64,000 bases of DNA from Zingiber officinale. Its lineage: Eukaryota; Streptophyta; Magnoliopsida; Zingiberales; Zingiberaceae. The position numbers and the translations under genes were made by a program. Every line of letters begins with the position of its first letter. The first letter of the stretch is position 1. The stretch covers positions 133,265,004 to 133,329,003 of the forward strand of contig NC_055989.1 in NCBI RefSeq assembly GCF_018446385.1, in the 5' to 3' direction. Below are positions 21,606-34,409 of this stretch, piece after piece. Under the pieces are notes generated by a model. It did not search any database, had not been told where the DNA came from, and saw only the letters and a list, made by a program, of their open reading frames with translations.

Positions 21606-22146
21606 CTAAGAAATGCGAACTTTAAAACTTAGGGAATGAGCTAGGGTATTGATGTTATATCTTTTATTTTGTTTTTTGGAAAAAAAAAATAACAAAACTA
21701 TTACACCTTACATATAGGATGTAATTATGACAATTATCACATGTTTCAGTATAGTTAGAAAAGAATGTATGTTTTTCCAACATGTTGAGAAATGATAAGA
21801 AAGTCCAAGTTATTAATAAATTAGCGTAAATCGAAAGACAATGACAATTATCACAGATTTAGCTTCATGCAAATAAAACTTAGGAATAAAAGTTTTAAGT
21901 GTCATTGGCTAAATGACTGATTACTGAAGAGAAATGAAATTTTAAACCATTAGAATTGCTACCAAAGCAAGTAAGAAACTATGCATGATCTGACATTGTA
22001 GAACTTGCATAGTAATAGTGTAATCAAGAACAACAAAGCTCCAATATAGGCATAGAAAACAACAATGATATATCAATGAAGATAGATAAATGGAATTGGA
22101 TGTCGCTGCCAGCCAAGGACACGACTAGCTAGCTGGCTACGGCTAG
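21606..22146. other. non-coding stretch upstream of the FAR1 remnant
   Basis: AT-rich, no frame. Probably the 5' UTR intron of the FAR1-like gene. At its right end a GC-richer segment (22090-22146) resembles sequence beyond the solo LTR (GCCAAGGACRCG occurs on both sides). Confidence 0.4.
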
Positions 22147-22490
22147 TGATCTCGTCCGGAAGCTGAGTCGGATGAAGGCAGGTCTTGGTGTGTTGGAAGT
22201 TGACGGAAAGTCGTTGAAGCCTTGGATCTACCTAGCACCCCCCTGGAAAAGTTCTCACGGGCGGCTGACGAAGAAAGATGACCAGGACGATGACGCTGTT
22301 GCTCTGCGCACACTCAGACGAGCCCACGGGTCATTAGAGACCAGAAATCAGGGAAAAAGTCCCCGGGTCAGGCCCTCCGACGCTCAAGTCAGGTACTTTT
22401 TCCCCAGAAATCACAGGGAAAGCACGAAAAGTAAAGACAAGTGAGAAAAATAGCGAGTGAGCGTCCCTGCATAAGGGACAAAGCATCCCT

Positions 22491-22497
22491 TTTTATA
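22491..22497 (-). promoter_or_regulatory. TATA box of the solo LTR
   Basis: TATAAAAAGGG on the minus strand, about 350 bp from the LTR end, with the minisatellite upstream in U3. Confidence 0.5.
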
Positions 22498-22759
22498 CTG
22501 CAACGGATGCCTCTGGGACCTGGCAAGTGTCAGGGAATGTCGGCTGTCAGGCTTTGTCTGGCGGTAATTGACAAGTGGCTCTTCCTGATAGGATGGCGGC
22601 AAAACTGAAGGCGTTGTGCGCCCCGATTGTTAGCATATTCCCTGACACCGTGATTGTTCTCTGACATTCTCTGACAAGCGGTTACGATTCCTTGGCTTGT
22701 TTGTCCTGTAATGCCTAAACGTTGTTCGCATCCTGACCTGCTTCGATCCACTACTACCC

Positions 22760-23768
22760 ATGGCTTGTACGTTCCGACCTACCTGACCGGTTTGTTTCCT
22801 GACCTGCATTTGTTTCCTATAATCCTTGGCTTACATGTTCCGATCTGCACGCCCGGCCTGCTTCCCGACCTGCTTCTGTTTACCGTTATCCTTGTCTTGT
22901 ACGTCCCGACTTCCTGACCTGCTTCGATCCACTACTATTCATGGCTTGTACGTTCCGACCTGCCTGACCGGTCTGTTTCCTGACTTGCATTTGTTCCCTA
23001 TAATCCTTGGCTTGCATGTTCTGACCTGCACGCCCAGCCTGCTACCCGACCTGTTTCTATTTACCGTTATCCTTGACTTGTACGTCCCGACCTACACGCT
23101 AGGCATGTTTCCCGATTTGCTTCTATTTACTGTCATCCTTAGCTTGTATGTCCCGACCTGCACGTTAGGTCTGTTTCCCGACCTACTTTTGTTTACCGTT
23201 ATCCTTGTCTTTTACGTCCCGACCTGCACGCCATGTCTGTTTCCCGACCTGCTTCTATTTACTGTTATCCTTGGCTTGTATGTCCCGACCTACACGCCAG
23301 GTCCATTTCCCGACCTGCTTCTGTTTACCGTTATCTTTGTCTTTTATGTCCCGACCTGCACGCCATGTCTGTTTCCCGACTTGCTTCTGTTTACTGTTAT
23401 CCTTGGCTTGTATGTCCCGGCCTACACGCCAGGTCCATTTCCCAACCTGCTTCTGTTTACCGTTATCTTTGTCTTGTATGTCCCGACCTGCACGCTAGGT
23501 CTGTTTCCCGACCTGCTTCTATTTACCGTTATCCTTGGCTTGTATGTCCCGACCTACACGCCAGGTCTGTTTCTCGATCTGCTTCTATTTACCGTTATCC
23601 TTGGCTTGTATGTCTCGATCTGCACGCTAGGTTTGTTTTCCGACCTGCTTCTGTTTACCGTTATCCTTGGCTTGTACGTCCTGACCTGCACGCCAGGTTT
23701 GTTTCCCGACCTGCTTCTATTTACCGTTATCCTTGGCTTGTATGTCCCGACCTGCACGCTAGGTCTGT
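22760..23768. repeat. 66-bp minisatellite in the solo LTR U3
   Basis: About 15 units of a 66-bp repeat containing TTGTATGTCCCGACCTGCAC and TTTACCGTTATCCTTGG. Because 66 is divisible by three and the unit lacks stops in several frames, long open frames exist on both strands (one of 348 codons at 22826-23872). Their translations are pure 22-residue repeats, so they are not taken as genes. Early units are more diverged than units after 23080. Confidence 0.9.
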
Positions 23769-24067
23769 TTATTCTACGCCCAAGGCCTTCTTTTCTTTAC
23801 CCTCGGCTTATGGGCTCAATCCATAAATGTACCTGGCCCAAGGGCCCTGTCTTTGACCGCTATCAGGGCTAGCCCTTGCCAGATTTATGCTCCTATCCCT
23901 TGCCCGCCCCGTCAGCTGAGACTGTGACTCTGGCCATGTAATCTTGACTTCTGACCAGGCACGGAGGCTAGACTTTTGACCTCCATGTAAGCTCGACTTC
24001 TGACCTTCCCGTGGTCTCGACTTCTAACCACCTCATCTTACTGACCCCACAAACAGGCACCGTATCA

Positions 24068-25377
24068 ACTAGCTAGCCGGTCGCGACTGGCCAAGGACGC
24101 GGTCTTTGGTCGGCCGTGCCTGGAGAAGGGGAGAGAGGGGGAGGAAGAAAGGTATCGAGCTGGAGCTGCTATGGTCGACTTCTGGAGGGGATGGAGCTGG
24201 AACTGCTATTGATCGTCGACGAAGGGAGGGGACAGAGTTTTCTTGCCGCTAGCTGTCGTTGATTTCATGATTTCATGAGGGAATGGAGCTAGCGCTGCCC
24301 GCGACAGTCGACGAAGAGAGTCGAAGGGTTCGTTTTAGAAAAGATTTAGGGCACAGAATAACAACCGTGGGTATTTGAGAGAGACATGCATGTGTTTTGT
24401 ATGTGCCGAATTATTCATATCTTTGTCATTTTCTAAATGAGATATCAAGATAGACGTAATTTCATGATAGAGGATCTGAACCGTAATAAAATTAGGTTGG
24501 TAGTAATTTTTGATAATATGGTAGTATGGTATTACCTTTTAAAATAAATAAATAAAATAGAGGCCCATATATGCTGAAGTTTTAAACAAATTTCTTTGAA
24601 TTCAATCGACATAATCTGTTTTAATTAATATTATTTACTAAAGATTATTAGTATTGAATTTGCAATATCAAATTTCTTAACAAAATTATTTGATTTTCTT
24701 GTTTTAAAATGTCAATACATATACTTCTTTTTTTTAAAAAAAAAAATCCAATTAAGAATGTGATTTTAATGAAAGCTTGAGTTATAAAATTTTGAAGTGT
24801 AAAATCACAACAAAAGAAAATAAGTTCAATTAAATTAAACTAAATTAATTGACCGAACAAAAAAATAAGTTCGGCTAAACTAAATTAATTTTGTTTTTTT
24901 TTAAATTTCAGTTTTTAAAATTAAATCAATTATTTCTTCGAATTAAATTAAGCATATTTATCAATTTAACTTATTTAATTGTTATTAAAAAATCGATTAA
25001 TTTAAAAAAAATATTGATTTATTCCATTTAGTCAATTTTAAACCAATTGATCAGCCCTAATTTATTTCATAGAATTGATTAGCATGTAAAATCGACATTA
25101 AATGATTGCAGACTGAAACTACGAATTAAATGAGGGAAATTCATAGATCACAAAGTAAAAATGATTACCATTTTTTATTGTTTCCACTGCACCAATATAT
25201 AAAACATGGACAAATCAATTAGACGAGTAACGAAGCATCTATTTCTCGCATTAAAAAAGGGAGAAAAAAAAATCCTGAGCACAACTGAATCAACATCTCA
25301 AAACATCTACAGAAACAAAATGAGAAACAAAAAAATCCTATCGACGTCAGAAATTTGCAGAAATCAGATATCAAAAA
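24068..25377. other. intergenic spacer
   Basis: 24068-24360 is GC-richer and, read on the minus strand, looks like a pyrimidine-rich 5' leader (CCTCCCCCTCTCTCCCC); it may be the displaced first exon of the FAR1-like gene. 24380-25200 is AT-rich, with TTAATTTAATTCGG-like degenerate segments that may be an old MITE. The last part is the probable 3' UTR of the AIM24 gene. Confidence 0.4.
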
Positions 25378-28300
25378 TTAAACATCTGTCAAGATTAATG
25401 ATGATACAATCATGACATAGGCAAGGAAGAAGATGAGTGCGATCTGCATGAAGAACTTTGGGTTATCCCTCAAGCTTGGAGATGCGACTGCTCTGTGAAA
25501 TCACAAAAACAAGATAAATCATAAGTAATGAATTTATTGGTTGCTTTAAGTCCCAAACTAATAAAAACAAAATGAGGTGAGTCCCAAATTCAGTGACCCG
25601 ATTCTATTTATCTTCTCAGTGTCAGTTGAGAGGACTTGTGCTTAATAAGATGAAAGAGACAAAAGTAAGGCATATGCTCCACTCTAAATTGCTTGGATCC
25701 ACCTAAACACAACTCAATTCTTCCTAGTTGCTTTTGAACTTGGACAATTCCCAACTCAAGCAGGCACGATTAAGACCAGATCCACTTCAGGCAGAACCAC
25801 ACTGCAACCCATACTATCTGACAAAAGACAGTCCCTTAGTTCTATTTGGGTCAAACCAAATCTCATAGGCCGTGAGCCAAACTCAAACAACAATTGTACT
25901 CATCTGGCTAAGCGCCTATATTGTGGTCTGAGATTAATTAATAAATATGGCAGACTAAATTTAATCTGTTGTGAAATGATCATACGGGTTGCTTCAAGTC
26001 CCAGACCAGTGAAAATAAAATGAGATGTCCCAAACACGGACCCTTTTTAAGTTAAATTTGTTTTCTCGCTAAATTTTATTTGAATCAGATGAAATGATTA
26101 GAGAGATCATAAATGCTGATAAAAAGTATGTAGAAAGGAAACCTTGCAATCCGTTGAGAAAGCCGAGGGAAAGGCATACTCTGAATAAAAACAACTCCAG
26201 GACCTGTTAGAGTGGTCATCAACTGGTTATCACCCTGCAAACACAATGCTGACTTAGAAGCTACAAATATTAACATCACAAAATCCTCACCGAAAGTATC
26301 TCCAAAATGGTGATAATCACTAACAAACATCATGCAATCTCTTCCATATGTATCTTTTTTCTATTCAATGAACAAATTTGATGTGTACTTACACATTGCA
26401 ATTAATTAGCAATATTGAAAAGCATTGGCCACACCGCCTCATGTATAGAAGCAGGAAAGCACATACCCCAAACACAACCCTCCGCATTGCGATGGAGGGC
26501 TTCAGCTGAAAAGTGATAGTGGTTGACATAGCAATGATGCTGCTAACATCGACTATGAATGCTTCTCCGGGAGCAAGAATTTTCTGCACAACTAGCAAAG
26601 CGAAACCACATAATTGATAAGTATCTAAATGGAAGAAAGACTTGAAACATATTTCAATTATATATGGAAACACAAGATGTTTGCAAGCAGAAACACCAGT
26701 AAAAAGAATCACGTACTGCTATATGGAACCACAAAGATAATGGTGGAGCTTTATGATGGATAATGCTACATTTCTCAGCTGCTATGTTTGAGAATCGTAG
26801 CATGAAACACAAATTTATAATAATAACTACATATTCTGCATACTACATGCATAGTAGTCAAATGTGCATCGAGCTGCATTATATACTATGGAACACATTT
26901 TTTTTTTTAGAGAATATGTAAAAGAGAATATTGGAGTATTGGCTTACACACCATGAGAAACATTTTTGTGCCCTTTTTCTAACTAATATAAATGAGAAGT
27001 GATTCAAAGGACAATTACCAGATCCACATCCCACAAGAAACACAAGGCCCTGTCCTACTAGCTTCTGTTTGAGGATCACCTATAACAGACAAAAACAAGA
27101 TAGACAATCACCAAGAGATAAAGTTAACAATACAATCATACAGAAATACAAAGGCATTATGAGTCATGTGTTTAGAGATAGCGCCAAAAAGAGCAAACCT
27201 CACCTCTGCACCAACCTCAATATTGTGAGGCCTTTGATCAACATTACTGGAAAGTCTAACATCATTGACAGAGCAAAGGAAGGCATCTGGCTATAAAATT
27301 GACAGAATATTTAATATGTCACATCTTAGATCATAACCAAACAGATGCAGACTAAACCTTTTGAAATGTTTCCTGTGTTAAGTAATATTGAAATGAGCTC
27401 AGAGTTCAGTTAGCGAACAAGTCAAATTCGATCAATATAATATCTTTGGTTGACTAAGGTAATTCTGAAACTAGCATCTGAATATTAAAGGAAACAAGTA
27501 GATCATATATAACTAAATTAGCTTATAGTTGGCATGGAAGTGTTCAACATTATCAGTGATTTTGAGAACTCAGAGAACCAAGATCTGGTACTGGCTATAC
27601 CTGACAAAGTAGTTCACCATCAAAATTTGACAAGTCAATCTGTGAAGAGAATTTGAAGTTAGAAAATCAAAGTGGTAGAAGCAAGACTCATTCAGGACAC
27701 CGAAAGATAGACATCCTAATTAGAAATGCAAGAAAAAAATGAACTATGCCTATATTTGAAACAAGGAAAAGAATAGGAGTGAAAGACATGTCCTGTCCAA
27801 TGCATATTGTCATATGGTTTATCTATTACATGGATCGGTAATCCTGTGAACCCCCAGTTGACTATGAGAGATGACTGACAGATATTAGGATACATTTACC
27901 TGAGATTACTTTGGTATAAGTTTTTTAAGCATATAAACTGGAACAAGCTAACATAGTTTGGTTTTGACAAGTTAAAACCTTTACCTAACATTTGGTTGAT
28001 CCAGGTTGTCGTGCTGCAGTGCTCATTACAATGTTAAGTAAAGAGGAAGAAAGCCATTGGACTCGTTACATACCAAGATTTGAATTAGTGTGTTCATTAT
28101 TCCTTTCAAATAAAAGAACCAAATCAAAATTTTGATTCAGTTTGGTATCTAGACTAAATGGACCAGATTCAGCTTGGTTTGATTATATTAATTACTGTTT
28201 GTCTATAATTTTTTTATTTTAATAATAAAGAAAAAAATTATACGGTTTCAATTCAAATTTGGTTCAGCCTGAAACAAACCAACAATATATGTTTGGTTTC

Positions 28301-30946
28301 CATTCAATTTAAATGCTTATTCACTTTGGCTCAGCTTCTAATAAATCAATATAAAACAATCTGGTTTGATTTAATTGGTTCAGTTTAGTTCCATGTGAAC
28401 TATGGACACCCCTAGTTCTGGTCTTGTATAACTGGCCGCAGAGGAAGTGAACTAGAAAGTACAGAGCAGGTTCTCATTATCAAACGCTTTTATAATTAAC
28501 CCTATAAAAGAGACTTTCAGTCCGCCCACCCCAGGACCAACACGAAGGAGGTAAGTCAGTAACTGAGCGGCAAGTGAAAGGGAAAGGAGAGGGGTGAAAT
28601 ATGGGTTGCAAGGATTTACACCCCGCTAGTCCCGAGGTTCGACCCCTAGACCTCATGTAGCAAACCAACGACCACTTACCAACTCAGCTAAGCCCGTGGG
28701 GGCATGAAAGCATGGTATCATGATTGATGATTGTACTGGGAAAGGCTTACGTGACCAACTAAAAGTCTAGCAAGGATGTAAGGTCTGCTTTAGCATACCA
28801 AACAATAGATATCAAAATCAGGAAGAAAAACATGTTCAAGTAAAGAAGCCAACATCTTCAAAAATTTGTAGTGTGAAGGAGCTAATTTACTAATTTCATC
28901 TTCAAAAATTTACTAACCGGAAGTATTCTTGCAGGAGATGGTGCTGCTATTCCTACAAATCCATCTTCTTGACTAGGATTTGAAAGAACTATGCTCGTCA
29001 CATTTTTGCCAAAGAACCAATGCCATAATCCAGCTTCATTTTCAGGAATGTAATTGTTCTCCATTTGAATTGACCCAGACATGTAGCAAATTGTACCTAA
29101 ACAACACCACAAAATGTCAAAAAAAGGAAGAGAAAGAAAGAAGAACTTGAAAAAAAACAGTGATTGTTTACTTAATGAGAATGTTAGTGAAAGCAAAATG
29201 ATAAGACAAGAGAAAAAAATGAATATGTTAATAGTGGCATGCTAAAAAAATGTATGAACCATTCAAAAGAATTTCTTTAAGTAGGCAAAAAATGATTACA
29301 AGTACATGATTTGTGCCTTCAAATTATCTGAATTACTTTGAAAATAGAAAAAAGAGATAAACCATGAGAAAATTTAACTAGACAAGCAACTCCAATAGTT
29401 TCCCAAAAGAACAAAAAACTTAAAGAACACGGGCACTTACCAGGCTTTGCAATAAGCTTTTCTTGGAATCTCAACATTATCTGCAGATTGAATTATAATA
29501 AAAGGAATCAAGATTTATAAAAGCTACAGATAAACCATGAACCAATTACAGTAAACGAAATCAGGGTTTATAAAAGGTAGAAACATGCCTTACAGTCATA
29601 CACCACAAGGAAAACTATCGAGAAAACCATAAACTAAAACATCAAGAATAGACTACCTGAACAATCTGAGACTCTCCACCCAATATCTGAAAAGCTGTGA
29701 CTACTGATTCTTGACTCTGTAATAAGAAGTAAATTTAAAATAAATTTTGTTATATTAACAACTAGCATCATTTGCATTCTATAGCATATTTGCTATGAGT
29801 CATGCAAGAAAACCTAAAGTCACCAAAGTATGTTGCAAAATAAGATAGATTATCACAGATTAACAAAGAATACCTAACGAAAGAAGCATTAAAAGCAAAG
29901 ATTGTGTGTACAGCTGTCAGAGTGTCTTTCTCTGAAAACTTAAGCGAACTTTGATTTTAGTGGGCATCCAAAGTTCAAACTACATCAATTCTGTCATGAA
30001 AACTAATAGATTTGTCAATCCCATTGAGCATATAATCGCTCAAGATGAGATTGGATATATAAAACAAATCAAACTACAAGTAAACCAGAACTAGTTGCAA
30101 GGATAGATTGCACAGGTTTTTTCTAAGCACAAAATTTTCATATTGTAAGGCTTCAACTTTGTTTGATTGAATAGTTTTTTTCTCCACAATCACAGGCCAA
30201 GAAATTGACTATTGCAAGGAACAAAACAATCAGCAGTAGAGATAGCTTCATACTGATGCTCAAGTTGTTTTAGAGCAAATTCAACTGTACAGGAAGGATC
30301 CCAGCCATGCTACATCTACTTATAGACAGTATGTAGCCAATGTTCTTATCGAAGGCCAAGAACAAAAGTCAAAATTTAAGATCCATCTATAAGAATTACC
30401 TGGGAGTTTCGTTATTACATGATGGCTTTTTGGTCAGAATTAATACATGATGATTTTGTAGGCATAAAAATACAATGTAACCACATTCATTTAACAACTA
30501 AAAAAGATATCTGGCAAAAAAAAAAGAGCCCAAAACTTATGCTTAAAATTGAATTGACTCTTTACCATTGAATAATTTAGTGGCATGCCATTTTAGAATG
30601 TATATATCCAACTAAAACAAACATGAGTTAACAGTAAAATACCAAGAGCAACAGGCCACATAAGATGACTACGAATCCTACGTAGATAAACAGATAGCTA
30701 ATGAATCCAAGGCGTTGACTTTGCACAGCAAACTAGCTTACTGTCCCAGCAAACACAAAACGACGGAAACACGGTTGAGATCCCTAAAATTCCAGGAAGC
30801 ACTTTGGGATCGGCAGCAAGTCCCATAACAGAATCTCGAACGAAATTCAACACGTAATAGAACCCGCTAGGGCGGGAGATGGAGGACGAGAGGCGCACCT
30901 GGTAGACATAGGGCTGGAAAGGGGTGGCGAAGAAGGGAGCCGCCAT
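25378..30946 (-). CDS. AIM24-family protein (mitochondrial biogenesis AIM24 / TIGR00266 type)
   Basis: Ten coding exons on the minus strand: 30946-30899, 29716-29657, 29480-29441, 29096-28918, 27639-27601, 27290-27204, 27079-27019, 26591-26467, 26234-26143, 25492-25378. All introns are GT-AG and phases agree, giving 281 aa. Recognisable blocks are MAAPFFATPFQPYVYQ at the N terminus, CYMSGSIQ, GFVGIAAPSPARILP, CSVNDV, FRL-like KQKLVGQGLVFLV, GGDNQLMTTLTGPGVVFIQS and PFPRLSQRIAR. These match plant AIM24-like proteins over their whole length. The last 23 residues are a hydrophobic segment (FFLAYVMIVSSLILTDV), a likely C-terminal membrane anchor. The yeast namesake affects mitochondrial inheritance; the molecular role in plants is poorly known. 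No break seen. ATG chosen because the conserved N terminus starts there. Upstream 30947-31100 is a GC-rich 5' UTR without a clear TATA box. Confidence 0.92.
28490..28703 (-). mobile_element. tRNA-derived SINE in AIM24 intron 4
   Basis: The minus strand starts GCCCCCACGGGCTTAGCTGA. A polymerase III box A-like TAGCTGAGTTGG lies at 28679-28690 and box B-like GGTCGAACCTC at 28634-28644, about 35 bp apart as in tRNA-derived SINEs. The tail runs to about 28490 (GGGTTAATTATAAAAG). No clear target duplication found, so the 3' end is approximate. It is in the same orientation as the host gene. Confidence 0.75.
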
Positions 30947-32026
30947 GACGGTCGCAGATCGCGACGGAGCTGGTGGTAGGACCTACTAGAAATCACAGGG
31001 AATCACGTCCTCTGTGTCGATTCCAACATCAGAGGCCTCGCCGGCCGGAGAAAGTCCACCCGATCCGCCCTCCACGAAGCAGGCCGAAGGCCGAAACCGA
31101 AATTTTTATCCATTTTTGAAAGAGTAAATAATTATAACATTCTTTATTCACAGGAACCGATCAACGGTTACGATTTGATGCGATCATAATTTTTGGTAAC
31201 TTGGAGGGCAAAGTATCTGTACGGTTTATGCAGTCTACGAGTCAAGGGTCCACGTGAACTATGCACTTAGAATCGCCCACGTGTACTTTTTTTTTTTTTT
31301 GGGTATGCATAGCGTATCTCTATTCAATAAATAACGAACGTTATACTCCACGTAACGGGATTGACGATAAATAACAACGGTGTTAAATTTTAACCCTCGA
31401 GTAGTAGGGAAAAGCATCCTTTCAACTTTTCAAAGTTAATTTTATTTTTATTTTTTGCAAAATAACTTCCAACTTTGAATAATTCTATTCCCACTGGACT
31501 CTAAAAACAATATTTTAATTTATTTGCCACTTTATTTATATTTGGTTAATCTATAGTTTGCCAATCGACACCATGTGTCTTAAAGAGAGTAGAGAAATGA
31601 GAGAAAGACATTTTAAAATATACTCGGATAAGAGGTCCTCACCAATGTGTGTCGGCTTAGATTGAACTCTCTTTTAATTAGATTCTAATAGTATAATATT
31701 GATGTATGAAATTAAGTGAATGAGCAAAAAAATTTACCAGTGAAAATTCTTGGAAATAGGTCTAAATAATACAAGTGACACACTCATGGAAGAAGAGCTA
31801 GACTGTGAGAAGAGGAAGAGGGAAAGGAGAATCATGCAAATGAAGAAATGAGGTAACCTCCAACAGCCCATAATATATATGTCAATTGTTGATCGGAGAA
31901 CTCAAAACTACAAGTTTGATCAGTGTTTATCCCTCATAGTTAATCATGAGAGATCATGATCATAAAATCTATATTCATAATCTATTATTATATTATATCA
32001 ACAATAATATTGATATCAATTGGTCC
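30947..32026. other. spacer between SULTR3-like gene and AIM24 gene
   Basis: Contains the AIM24 5' UTR/promoter (30947 to about 31300) and the 3' side of the sulfate transporter gene. AT-rich, with a T-run at 31270-31282. No other gene seen. Confidence 0.5.
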
Positions 32027-34377
32027 TCATACAATATTGTCATGATCATCATGCATAATTACTTGGTGGTCAGTTGTAGCAGTAACGTCTGCAATGGAAT
32101 TAGCACCATTGGAAGCTGCAGGTTTGCATGCATGCAGCATAAAATTGCATGCAGCAACAGCCTCAGCCACGGTGAGGAAGATCCACTGCTGCCCGATCGC
32201 TTCGAGCACCTTCGACTTGTCCAGCTTCTTCATCACCTCGCTCCCGGGGTTTGCAAGCACCATCTGAAGGCATCTTCTTTCCAAACTCTTCTTCAGCTCT
32301 TCCAGCAGGCCGATTCCGCTCGTGTCGATACTTCCAACAGCTGCCAATTGGAAAATGTTGTATCTTTTTAAATTTGTTTTTTTTTTGTTTTAGTTTTGGA
32401 AAATGAAAAATTATATAGAAACTCACCTCCCAAGTCTAATATCACATATTCTAAGTTTGTCTCTCCATTGGATTGTAACTTCTCTTCCTCTTCATCAATC
32501 CACCTTGATATCCTAATGATATACATGTTTATTAATTCATTGGCTAGCTAGCTAGAAAGATTCTAGGAAGAAAAAGAAAGCAAGAAAGAAAGAATTCTAT
32601 TTATTAGCTAGTCACCTCTCCCTCAAGTAGCTTGCATTAGCAAAGTATATCGGGGCATCGACCCGAAGGATGAGCACGCCGGCGACGCTCTGTGCCGTCG
32701 AATACTGATCCATTCGTCGGTAGGTCATGGAGTTTGGAAGATTTCCAAGGGCAGTCGTCCTTGGCCTTGCAACAAATAATAGAACCCTAAGAAGGGATAT
32801 CACGACCTGCACATATATACATACATATAAAATTCATATTGGTTTAATGATGATTAATTTACAATTAATCCATGCATTCGTTAAGTAAAAATCATGCAGG
32901 ACTGTACTTACTGCAAGGACTAGTCCAATCTCGACGCTCCCAAGGACAACCCCTAAGTAAGCCCCCATGCAAACACAAAAGTCGATCTTGTCCACTTGCC
33001 ACAAGTGAACGGCGGCCTCGTAGTTGATAAGGCCGACCATGGCGGCGATGATAATGGCGGAGAGGACGACCAAAGGAGTGTAGTGGAACAAAGGCGTTAG
33101 GAACAACAAAGTGATCATCACCGCGATAGCCATCACTACGTTCGACATTGCGGTTTTACAACCGGCATTGTAGTTCACTGCTGACCTCGAGAACGGCCCT
33201 GATCGATGAAGATCAGTTTATATAATTAAAAAACATCATCAATATAATTAGTTAGATGAATATAATATTGCATGCGTGATTATATATAATATATTTACCG
33301 GTCGTTAGATAGCACGATGTCAAAGATCCAACAATGTTCATCGTACCAAATGCAATCATCTCATTGTTTCCGTCAATATGATAGTTCTTGAACATGGCAA
33401 AACTCCTTCCGACGGCTATCCCTTCCTGTGGAGTTAGGGTACAGAGTAAATATATATTAAATGAAACGTTAAATGATTAATTATATATATATATATATAC
33501 CGCAAGAGCAATGATGCCGGTAATGAAACCAGTCTTTAGAGCTACCATCATGTATGGCCCTGTGAACACTAAGTTGCTTACTGACAGTGGATTTATTCCC
33601 TTCGTCAGATGCCCGATCTACAATATTATAATTAATGAACAAAAAATTGATAATTAAAAATCAATAATGAATAATGAATAAATATATAAATAAATAAAAC
33701 TTAATTATTACCACTTGGACACCATGGTTTTCTGCATGAGTGAGATACACAAGAAGGCTTCCGAGTATAACTGAAGTCAATGGTGCTGCCGCCGATATCC
33801 AAAAGAATTTTTGGCCTTTCTTGCTCTGTTTGGTAATAGAAACTTTTTGTTAAAAAAAATTATATTTCTTAAAGGGAATAAATTATGTTTTCACACTATG
33901 ATTAGCAAATACAAAGCTGTAAAGCATGTGTGAATGAGTATATATAGAAGATTTTGGCACACTCAAAACGCTTTACTTAGATATAGGAAACTTTAGCATA
34001 GAATAATACTTTATGTATAGTATATAAAGAAATTATATATTCCTTTAGTGCCTAACTAACTATTATGCTTGTGTCGTTGGTAAATTAGTTGCCATAGATA
34101 ATAGATTCGAAATACTATAGTGCAATTATTAACTAATTATTTCTCCAACAAAAAGGAGATAAATAAGCTAGGGAATAATAATTATTCTCCAAATGAATTA
34201 TTATTTAACTAAAAGAAGAAGATTTCTTACGAGATAACGTGTGAGGAGGAGGAAGAAGAGGAAGCAGCAGCCAAGAACCACACTTTCCCACCTCCACTGC
34301 AATTAATTGAAATTGAAAACACACAACAATAATTACAAAAAGAGCCACAACCACCTCCAATAATTACACTATTTTAT

Positions 34378-34409
<32 letters not shown>

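Larger units (their letters stand above)
22147..24067 (-). mobile_element. solo LTR, Gypsy (Tat-like), minus orientation
   Basis: Ends are TGAT...ATCA, a 4-bp perfect terminal inversion, with flanks GCTAG and ACTAG, an imperfect 5-bp TSD. On the minus strand a TATA box (TATAAAAAGGG, 22491-22497) is followed by a leader rich in Ser-type codon-like CT blocks and ending GGACGAGATCA. No internal region, PBS or polypurine tract adjoins it, so a solo LTR is the simplest reading. Gypsy assignment rests on style and is less sure than the boundaries. Confidence 0.65.

Noticed and set aside
22826..23872. 348-codon plus-strand ORF
   Set aside because: Translation is only a 22-residue repeat from the 66-bp minisatellite; other frames and the opposite strand are equally open.
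28070..28420. MITE-like segment in AIM24 intron 4 (GGTTTGGTTC-type repeats, end ACACCCCTAG)
   Set aside because: Only one terminus looks like an hAT-type end; no matching second end or target duplication found.
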